Positions 55,458-64,000 of a stretch of DNA of 64,000 bases are shown one piece after another. Positions within the stretch are counted from its first letter, which is position 1, and the number at the start of each line of letters is the position of its first letter. A model generated the notes under the pieces. It did not search any database, was not told the DNA's origin, and saw nothing but the letters and a program-made list of their open reading frames with translations. This DNA is from Nothophaeocryptopus gaeumannii (Eukaryota > Ascomycota > Dothideomycetes > Mycosphaerellales > Mycosphaerellaceae), in the NCBI GenBank assembly GCA_031771865.1, contig JASISA010000041.1, forward strand, positions 1,860,001-1,924,000, given 5' to 3'. Both the position numbers and the translations under genes were made by a program.

Positions 55458-57034
55458 GACTCCGAGGTGTGTTTCTCTATCCGTTTCCTATGTCTGAACA
55501 AAGTGAGTGTCGTCCAGCTGGCAGCATCCCCACACTTCCATGTTGATCTTCACCGAGGTCCGACGATCCTAGCTCTTCACGAGACATAAGTGCTCGAGAT
55601 CTTTGCTTCATGCTTCTGTCGAATCGAAGGCACCCAGTAGATCAGGTCCTGATTGCAAAGTTTGATGAGCACCGTTGCTTTGAGACACAAGGTGTCGATT
55701 CGATCGATCTGTACGATTCAACAGCTCTCCCGAACTGGTCCAACAGCAGAAAGAACTCCATCCTTGAGCAAAAGAACACAACATAACCAGAACAACATCG
55801 AAACTTAAAGACTCCCTAACACAAATCAAAACATCAAAAAGAAACAATCGATCCTACTACGAATCGAGCGTAGATCTTCCAAACACAACGAACGGCCCAC
55901 GACTGTAGGTACTTTCGAAGCAGTACACAACCGGGAGTCCACAGCAGTCGTCCCTCCTTTGTGTCAGACGTTCTAGCCGCTGCACCATGAAATCATTTTA
56001 GTTGTGCTGTTGAACAGTATGAGATCGTACTTGAGTATTATATGCTTGCTGGTCGCATCACATGCGAAATGCACGGACCCCAATGCTTCTGGCAGCGGGA
56101 GCAGATGAGTCTTGAGCCAAGGCCTGATAAGGAAAATACGCTAGACTGTTTTTGTTTAGAGTCATCAGCAAAGCCGACTCTCTCTGGGTCGATGGCAATC
56201 TTCTACGTACCTTCCTCCGCACGTGTCCGCATTGGCCGCCCCATCCAACTTCGACATTCGCTTCTCCAGCCCTTCTCCCTCCGATCCGCTTCTTTGTTAC
56301 CAAAAGATCCGCCCTACATCACTGCTTTGCTTTTTCCACCCAACCCGTCCCCGAGACGAGCCCCCTCGCGCCAACAGCCAGCGCGTCACCTGACCAACCA
56401 CTCATGCACGCTTCCGCCGCTACTTTAAACTTCGACCATGCATACACACCATCATCAGTAGCTTCGCACACGTGGCTCCGTTAACAGAACAACAGCTCAA
56501 AGATGCCCAACGATGCCCGAACGTGACCTTCTCGCATTTGACAGGTCGCATCGAAAGGTGAAAGTTGTTCGGTTTCTGTTGGTAGATGGATGGTAAGGCG
56601 TAAGACGTTGGGCTCAAGGGTTGAGATCTTGGGCGAGCATCTCCGGTAGTGTGCTGATGGTTCTGCCCGGAGGCCGCCGCCGCTCTGGAAATGTGTCTGT
56701 AGCTGAATGGCTCGAGGAGAGAAAGTAGAATACTGCGAGCGAACGAGTAGCATTCCACAGCTCAACGAGCGATAAAAGGGGTATCGTATCTATCACCAAA
56801 CGTCGGTCAACTCCCATCCCAGCTGACACAACGTACCTCAATGCCACTCGGTTTCGATAGATTCATAAATCATCATCGTTCGTACCATGCTTCGCTGATC
56901 AAACGCCCTGTATATCTCAACCTCATGCCTGGACCATTGACAGTATGGCCTGGCTTGCGTATGCTTTCGAACTCCCCCTGCCATATTTTGCGCTTAGACT
57001 TGGATTACGAGCCTTTACTCGGTCAATACCGGGA
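55458..57034. other. Intergenic, 1.6 kb
   Basis: No gene supported. On the minus strand at about 55991-55997 and below, TGGTGCAGCGG matches a Pol III A-box, but no tRNA fold follows. Confidence 0.35.
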
Positions 57035-60000
57035 TCATCGAGATTCGTCCCGCCTTCTATCATCCCTCACACCAAGGCCTCCAGACATGTAATTCGTCTC
57101 GATGTCGCGATCGCGGTCTTGTCTTCGCTGGTTTTCTCGGATGAAGTCGGCTTCACTTGCGCCTCCAGATGTGGAAGGTGCCTCCAGCATCTTAGGCGGC
57201 TTCTCCTTGGACTCGTCTTCGCTATCGCTGTACTCGTACTCGTCACGATCCCCTCGATCGCGGTTGCGAGTGCTTCGTCGTTGCTTGCGATCCTCTTCGT
57301 ATCGCTTCTCTGGTGATTGAGCATCTGGCGTCAGTGACTGCACTAAAACGTTGCGCAAACCTTGTGCCGCATGTCCCAGCGTCCAAGAACGCCGCCGCTT
57401 CTCAGGCTTTCTTCGCCTCTTTTGATCCGTGCGCACCTCTTCAAGGCTCGAGATACCCTCTTCCGAGTCGGAGGGTGCGCCGGTGTCAACGGGATCAGGA
57501 AGACTGATGAAGGGTGGCGGGTTCTGTTGGAGGCGCTGGTAATGCTTTTCCAGATGAGCTGGCGCCAGTTTCGATGGACTTGCTGCCTTTTGGGCATAAT
57601 CAGTCCCTGATGCCCCATCCATGCAAGAATGGTGTTGTTCTGGACTGGTGCCGTCTGATGCTGAAGAACTAGAACGGGTGGTGTAATGAGAGCGGCGGTG
57701 TTTACCTCTGATCTCTCGCGTCTTGTCAGCGAGTTTCTGAATCTCCTCCTTGGTCAATACCCTGAGCACGATGACGCAGTCAAGGCGCTCCTCGAATCTT
57801 TCGTGGGAAGCTTCAAGTGCCTCGGGATTCACCAGGCGACGATCAATCTTCGTCCATCGGGCGCCAGGTGGTATGCCCTTCTTGGTGGCCTGGGAGCAAG
57901 TCAGTAAGCTGCATGGCTGATAAGAGCTGCGTCAAACTCACATCTTTGAGCGGCGCGACACCCTCTCGAACGGCATTCGGGTCCTCCGGGAACTTCTCGG
58001 TTGGCCTCTTGAGGATGCCTCTAGGCCTGCGTTCTTCCTCCTCGGTCGGCGGGTCGACGATCCGGACACGGTTTTCTCGCTTCTCGCTGAGACTGTTGTC
58101 GATGATCTGCGCGCCTGGCTCGTTTGGCATCTGCTTGTCGAGGATGCTAGGTTTCCTGTGAAGGTCAGGTAATGTGTTATCAGTCGCACCTGTTGCAGTT
58201 GTGCCGGTGACTGTAGATATGTCATCGTCAAAGCTGCCTGGTGGTCGCGGCATCTGGACAGAACCCGGTGCTGCTCCTCCATTGCGTGCCTCACGGTCGC
58301 GTTGACGCTGTTCCCTCTCACGGCGACGGCGCTCTCTGTCAGGGTCAGACTCTGGCGCGCGTGCTGGCGCTCCACCGCCTCCCAGCTCGCGCTGAATCTG
58401 TTCCATGCGGCGGCGATAGTCTTCATCAGCGTCAACAGCAGGTGCTGGCATCTCGACCCGAGCGTTCTTTGGTTCCGGCACTCGCTCCCTTTCGCGATCA
58501 GAGCCGCGGTCGGAGTCTCGCTGTTCATGGCGGTCCTGCGCACGCTCGTATGGAGGCTGCTCTTGAGGATACGCTTGCTTTTCTTGCGGATAGGCTGGCT
58601 TATCCTGGGCATACGACGGCTTCTCCTGAGGATAGGCGGAGATATCTTGAGGGTAAGCCGCCTTGTCTTGAGGGTATGCCGGTCTCTCTTGCGCTCTCTC
58701 CCTTTCTTGCGGACGTTCTGGAGCAGGATAGGGCCGCTCTGGCTGCCTCTCCCCTGGTCGCTCAGCAGGTGCCTCAGCAGGTCGTTCTGGGTAGCGGTCT
58801 CGAGTGCGGCCCTGCTGGGCTTGCTGCCATTCAGTATCGAGCGGAGGTGCGCTCCTTGGTGGGTCTGGTGGTGCTTCAAAGGCAAAGCCAAGACCGCGAT
58901 CCTCCTTGTGTGACCGATCGCGCTGGTCACGCTCGTAAGGAGGCTCATCACTGGCGGCGCGACCGTCTCGCCAATCGCGATCATCGCGGCGATCTCTTTC
59001 GCGGTCGTCCTCACGGTAGCGATCTCTTTCCTTTTCGCGTGGACGTTCGCGCTCGCGATCCCTGTCTTTCGACCCATCTCGATCCTTGTCTTGATCCTTG
59101 TCGCGCTTACTGTCTGAGACCTTGTTGAGCAGGCCAGTCAAGCCAAAAGCGGCAGCAGCGCCTGCAAGCCCACCAGTGGCAGCTTGAGAAAGACTTGGTT
59201 TTGACAAGGTCTCGCCGCTGTACTGGCGGTCTCGATCAGTGTCGCGCCTCTGGTGATGGCGCTCCTTCTCACGTTCGGTAGGGGCCTCCATTTGGCGAGC
59301 GCGCTCTCTTTCGCGCTCAGTCTCGCGTGCGGACTCTCGTTCTCGCTCCCGTTCGCGCTCACGTTCTCTTGGGCGATCGTAGTCTCGATCATACCCACGA
59401 TCTTCTTCCCGCCGCCGAGCGGGCTCTTCTCTTCGTGTTTCTCGCTCACGAGGTCGATCCCTCTCCTCTGCTTGAATGCGCTGGGCATACTCGCGGTCCC
59501 GCCTGTCTTGCTCCGTTCTCGAATTGTCATATTGATGAACTTCAGCTGCCGGAGCTGTCTCACGGCGATGTGGCTCAGCGTAGCCAGAGTCGCGGTATTG
59601 ATTGCGCTCAACGCTTTCGTCACTACCACGTGTGCCGTATGCCCTCGTCTGGCTATCAGCACGGTGGTCACCTCGCAGACCGAACCCTCTCCGCTCAATA
59701 CTCCGGTCGAAGCGGTCATTTCGGGTCACACTGTGCCGTCTCTCGCGTCTAGGCTCGCGGTCGTACTCGTACCCTTCGACGGGTACGGGTACGGGCACGT
59801 AGTTGTTGAGAGTGTGCCTGCGGTCCGTGGAGCTGGTTCTTGGTGGTACGTAGTAAGGATCGCGAGAGTCGCCATATTCCGCGTAAGTTCGGCCACGGGT
59901 AGGCGATTGTGCAACACGAGGAGCGGCTTCTCTCACGCTGCTGGTCCGTCCAATATTGTCCTGGATCTTGTCCCATCCTCGCGTACTAGGCGGTGGTCCG

Positions 60001-61010
60001 ACTTCCTTGGTGGCTACAGGTCGTTGTCCAAATGTTGGGTCAAGCACGCTCACAGGACGTTCACGGCTGGTGGCTCCTCCGCGATCAACACTTCCTCGTC
60101 TGGGACGGACTTCTCTCCATCTCGGCTCGGTGTCTCTATACATGCCGGCAGCATCGGTATAAGAATAGGCATCCTCATCGTCAATGCTCTTATCGCGAGG
60201 TCGATTGTGGGTGCCATTGGTGTGATATCCTCGATTTCCACGGTCACGCTCCGCACCTGTCGTCCTGTATCCGCCTCGTTCAACGCTCTCCCTCCGCTTG
60301 TGATGTCTGTTTCCTCCAGCCTCAACAGGGATGTTGACGTCAGCCACAAGCTTGGCAGTACCATCACCGTCCACGCTGTATAGCTTCTTGTGTGTCGTAG
60401 TTGTGGTGCGGGGCTCCTGCGAAGATGAGGGTGTGACATAGTAGTCCTTTTCGCGAGGCTGGATCTTGGTCGGGCTTTGCGGGCGAGTGATCTCCTGCTG
60501 AATGACAGCAGGTCGGCTGCGAGACGGCAGCGCCGTTGTGCTCGAGGGCGCCGATTGCCCACGTGACGTATCCACCAACGATGAACGTCGAGGTCTGCCC
60601 GAGTACGAATCGTATTGCGGGGCAGGTGCACGAGTAGACTGCGGCGGCGGGACGTTTATGAATGTTTGGGTTGAAATGGGTATCACGCCTGAGGTGCTGG
60701 TTCGCGGGGAGGCATACGAGTTGTGGCGCTGATCGTAGTAGCCGGAGTTGGTCAAGCTGTTGTCGGAGGCTCTTCCGGGGTTCTGAATGCGCCGGCTGCC
60801 AGGCGACGAGGGGCGGTGGTTGTTGTAGGCCATAGTGTTGGTGGTGAGCTGGGCGATGGGCTTGACTCGCGGCACCTGGATGCTCAGCGACCCGGGACGC
60901 GGGCGCTTGAGGTTGTTGTAGTAGAGCGGGTAGGGGGAGGCTGAGGTGTTGGCGGTGGTGGTGATGGTGGTATAGGGTGCGGCGGACGAGGCTCTGCTAG
61001 TCTGCTCCAT
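57035..61010 (-). CDS. Very long Arg/Asp/Glu-rich protein with DUF8035 domain
   Basis: Exons 61010-57942 and 57889-57035 around a 52-nt intron, 1307 aa. Most of the protein is disordered and highly charged: RD/RE dipeptide runs (about residues 480-680), a YPQ(D/E)K repeat block (about 830-890, units such as PAYPQEK and AAYPQDK) and a short hydrophobic SQAATGGLAGAAAAFGLTGLL. Just after the splice comes the conserved domain IPPGARWTKIDRRLVNPEAL, ASHERFEERLDCVIVLRVLT and KEEIQKLADKTREIR. This is a fungal-specific family with no defined function; RD/RE-rich proteins are often linked to RNA processing, but that is only an analogy. A 99-nt in-frame segment (57705-57607, GTAAAC...CATCAG) directly after the domain may be an optional intron. 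The start at 61010 (MEQTSRASS) follows many upstream in-frame codons without family look. Confidence 0.85.
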
Positions 61011-63333
61011 GTTGAGAGTGGTCAGCGCATGATCGACAGTGTTGGCGGGTCTCGTCGCTGCTGTGCAACTTGGGGGGTCGCGATGGTCGTCTGCGAGTCT
61101 TGAGATCTGGTGGCATACCAAGAGACAGCACCAGCGGACAGAACAGCCGTGGACTGTCTGTGCTGGTTTTCCTGCAGTCGGCGGCGAGGTGCGACGTTGC
61201 GGCCAACACAGCAGCGTCGACAGCGACTCTGCCGGAAGGAAGTGCAGGGCAGATGGTTGCAAAGCAGATTTGGTTCGAGGGGTTGGTTGTATGGACGGTG
61301 AATCCGGTGGGGCTTACCTGGCTGCACGATGCCTGAAGAGCAAGTGGTCAAGGATCGGCCTGGCAGCACATGCCACAAGTTGGGCACGATTGTTCCGCCC
61401 GAAGAGATGGCAGGGCGAACTAAAGATTGATTGAAAAGGTAGTCGTCCGCGGAACACGCTCAGGGCCGTCCGGCTCATGCAGTGGCGTCTTCGTTATCGT
61501 CGAAATTGTTTTGGTGGAGGAGGGCGCGGCTGTATATTCCGGTGAGCAGGCGCTTGGTTGTGCGTCGAAGAAGAGGAGTGAGTGGTGAACGGTGTGGTAC
61601 TGTAAGAAGAGCTGCAAGCAATCCTTCTCCCACGGCGGACAGTCGCAGTCGATAACGGCAGCGAAGACAGCCAGGAAGTTCTCCGTCTCGCTTTCTTCTG
61701 GTGGTGGATGTGTAGCAACCTGGACGCTGGGTCGTCTTGCACTTTCTTCGTCTGCTCGATGGGGCCGAGGCGGACCCTCTTTTGGGCGCAAGTCGGGTTC
61801 GATGTTTTGGAGACCAATGCGTTTCCGGCGGCGTATGTAGTGTCCGTGGTTCTGCTGCAGTACCTGAGTGTATGCAAGGCGAGCGCAAGAAGAGCAGCAG
61901 GCGTCTTTCAACTTTCCAAACCAACTCCCTCCCTCCCGTCCACGACCCGCTGCAGTCACAGCTTGAGGTCACAGTTGGGCCTCCTGCACGATGAGATCAC
62001 GGCTGTTGGGCAGGTAGCGCCTCGTATTGGTCGTCGGTGCAAAAGACTTCAGACCGAGGGGACTGAGCAGGGGTGACGCGCGCACGTGAATGGCTCTCTG
62101 TTTCTACGTAGCCCTTGCACGCTCCTTCACAGACAATACCACACGCCGCTCTCATTGCCAGTCGATACCAAGATACCACTATATCACCATGCTATTCTGG
62201 GCCATATGGTGACATTCACTTCGTCTGAATCACGTGTGCGCAGCAGCACGAAGTACCGTCGCATCTGACCTGCCCGCGATGACGTTTGCTTTCATTTGAG
62301 AATGACGAGGCGACCCAGATGGAACAGAATAGACGAAATGCAGACATGTTATGTTGCAAGCGAAGCCACTGGACGACCTGCTACACCAACCTGGGGCTTT
62401 TGCACGGCCCCCGCAAGCAAGTACTTCCGCGACACCGATGAACTCCATGATTGCGAGGTGAAACTGGGCGCCTGCTCATGCTAACACTGCTTCGATCACG
62501 TATCATACGGCCTACTCCATGAAGCCGCGTCTGTCCATCGCATCTGCAAGAGTCGCCGATCCCATCCCACTGCAGCCGCTGACTGTACCATAGACACTTC
62601 ACCTCGCTCAACTTTCTTCACCCACAATCTCAATCACGAGACTCTCCGCCCACTCACGGATATGTTACAGGACCAACCACGTCGTGACGTAGAGCTAGTA
62701 TTCCCAGACATATCAGGATTTTGACCCGCCCAGCTTTGGACACCGTCGACCTCAGCACCCGCACTTCCAAGGCACACCCCTGCTCTGACCCTTAGCACAA
62801 CCCGCTGTCAAATTGCTATCGTTCGAAAGATTCCACGGGCCTTCCATCTCAGCGCCCAGCCTGTCAAAACCCGAAACGGCATGTCGAGCATGCACACCTT
62901 TTCGTAACCACGGGGAGAAAAGGTCCTATCCTCGATCATGTCTTACTTGCTTGAAGCAAGCATCGGTGGTGTCTCGCAGATTGGAGGCTTGTGAGGGGAG
63001 CAGCACTCTGACGATGCATTTCAGCACTCTCACGGATGTCGTCTCGCAAGCTATCCGTCTCCATGTCCTGCACGTCATGCCAGTCATGGCCAGCTTCCAT
63101 CTTCCCATCTCAAGCTGTGCATCACCGGCCCGAGAGAGCCGCACAACCAGAAGGTGGTTATTTCCGATGTCGAAGTGAGTGCTCGTCTCAGATCAGCCAG
63201 GCACGAAGTTTGGAAAAAAAGCATTGATCGAGCACTTCTCCCGCGCTTCGCGACGAAAAGGGTCTACGAAACGGTTTGCAGAGCTGTTCATGTTGGCCGC
63301 GTGTCTTGCCTGCCATGAGTTGCTGGCATCTTT
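61011..63333. other. Intergenic, 2.3 kb
   Basis: The first part is presumably the leader and promoter of the DUF8035 gene. Open frames such as 61420-61959 (minus) lack family features. I see no RNA gene. Confidence 0.35.
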
Positions 63334-64000
63334 CTAGCACCAAGCAATGTATCCTGACTCGATCACCATGATCATGACTCGCTCCATGCAGGAATATGTA
63401 CAGCCGTCGGTAGACATCATGTCTTCGCACAGAGCCATATTGCCCATACCAGGCGTATGTAACGGGATCTGAAGGCCTAACGCGATACTCGGAGTGCTCT
63501 CATCCCCGACATGAAAGAAGACCCTACTGAAGAACGTTGCAACGAAGGTGGCTGGCAAGAAGATCATCGTCACCCAAGCGATACCTAGCATGAGCGCACT
63601 GTCTCGCTTCATGGCTCTTGCCATCTCGACGTTGAGTCGTGGTGTGATGAGTGACCGGGTCACGTCCAACTGCGCTCTCACACGGCAGCGCAGTTCCTGG
63701 GTTTGAGCAAATTGACTTTCAGCAAGCTCCGTCTTGAGATTCACCTCATCGCGAATCTTGATCAGTGCTCCGGCAGGCGCGATTTGATGGGAGCGCGCAT
63801 TGCAGAGCTCAGTAAACCGCCTCAAGTGCGAAGCAAGAGAGTAGAACGTATCTCTTACGGAGGCTGATACACCTGCGGCGTCGCGCAACCCGTCCAGGAT
63901 GACATAGCCGTCTTTGTGGAACGCGAGTTGTTCCGCATCCAAAGGCTCAATGCCTGGGATCTGGATGGCACCGAAACCCTTCTTCGCCTCCAGGTACTGC
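63334..64000 (-). CDS. CorA-like magnesium-transporter-domain protein, cut by the window edge
   Basis: The frame enters from the right edge (the first full codons read QYLEAKKGFGAIQIPG) and ends at 63334; about 220 residues are visible. Helical segments (VRDTFYSLASHLRRFTELC, QFAQTQELRCRVRAQLDVTR) lead into the CorA-type end: AMKRDSALMLGIAWVTMIFL and PATFVATFFSRVFFHVG, the last long helix and first TM segment of fungal CorA-like proteins, often fused to ankyrin repeats. The second TM helix expected next is not recognisable: the tail reads MERVMIMVIESGYIAWC, then stop. Either the C-terminus is diverged, an intron is unrecognised, or the end is truncated. The GMN motif is not at the usual place (a GMGN occurs later). 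Confidence 0.65.
   Translation of the reverse strand, partial: QYLEAKKGFGAIQIPGIEPLDAEQLAFHKDGYVILDGLRDAAGVSASVRDTFYSLASHLRRFTELCNARSHQIAPAGALIKIRDEVNLKTELAESQFAQTQELRCRVRAQLDVTRSLITPRLNVEMARAMKRDSALMLGIAWVTMIFLPATFVATFFSRVFFHVGDESTPSIALGLQIPLHTPGMGNMALCEDMMSTDGCTYSCMERVMIMVIESGYIAWC

Noticed and set aside
55870..55997. Possible tRNA on the minus strand (A-box TGGTGCAGCGG)
   Set aside because: No B-box of the GGTTCGANTCC type, anticodon arm does not fold with a 7-base loop, acceptor stem not found; at most a tRNA-derived relic.
61420..61959. 179-codon minus-strand open frame upstream of the DUF8035 gene
   Set aside because: Lies in the likely leader or promoter; several frames are equally open and none has motifs.
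1..64000. CRISPR arrays, IS elements, bacterial-type operons, rRNA genes
   Set aside because: None seen; gene structure is eukaryotic throughout.
1..64000. Secondary-metabolite core genes (PKS, NRPS, terpene synthase)
   Set aside because: No ketosynthase, adenylation-condensation or DDxxD synthase motifs found; the single AMP-binding enzyme at 616 is a stand-alone 4CL type.

Overview
The window looks like 64 kb of nuclear DNA from a filamentous ascomycete (Pezizomycotina; probably Dothideomycetes, a guess from gene content). The evidence is short GT-AG introns of about 50-110 nt with CTRAY-like branch sites, fungal-only families (WSC sensor, Zn2Cys6 regulator, DUF8032 and DUF8035 proteins, btgC-type GH17), and an arginine attenuator peptide upstream of CPA1. 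Genes lie on both strands with no operon logic. All gene models were spliced by eye from the sequence; no similarity search was run.

Layout. 0.6-9.6 kb: a 4-coumarate-CoA-ligase-like acyl-CoA synthetase ending in a peroxisomal AKL signal, two small putatively secreted cysteine-containing proteins, a single-pass membrane protein, a TPR protein, a zeta-class GST (maleylacetoacetate isomerase type) and an enoyl-CoA hydratase. 9.9-17.1 kb: a mixed block in which intact core genes (pyrroline-5-carboxylate reductase, the divergent splicing factor PHF5A/Rds3, one unknown gene) sit among four damaged genes (F-box/2EXR-like with an in-frame TAG, GNAT-like with a frameshift, a relic with a stop and frame changes, and a truncated APH-like kinase). 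17.8-27.4 kb: CPA1 with its spliced leader uORF, an Ost-alpha/TMEM184 membrane protein, a 3.5 kb gene-free stretch, and a WSC cell-wall sensor.

28.6-37.9 kb is the most suggestive block: an extracellular polyhydroxybutyrate depolymerase, a sugar-porter-family MFS transporter, a D-2-hydroxyacid dehydrogenase, a Zn2Cys6 regulator and a divergent short-chain dehydrogenase. Together they could hydrolyse a polyester outside the cell, import hydroxyacids and oxidise them; this is inference from gene order only. 38.8-46.2 kb: a membrane-anchored GH17 glucanase and a five-exon DUF8032 protein. 46.2-53.0 kb has no gene I can support. 53.0-61.0 kb: an acyl-CoA-dehydrogenase-like gene with two apparent frameshifts and a very long charged DUF8035 protein. 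The right edge cuts a CorA-like transporter.

Recurring themes are (i) introns or intron-like segments whose length is a multiple of three without stops (75, 99 and 129 nt), giving two possible in-frame products, and (ii) several otherwise recognisable genes broken by one-base shifts or single stops, which may be real decay or assembly errors.
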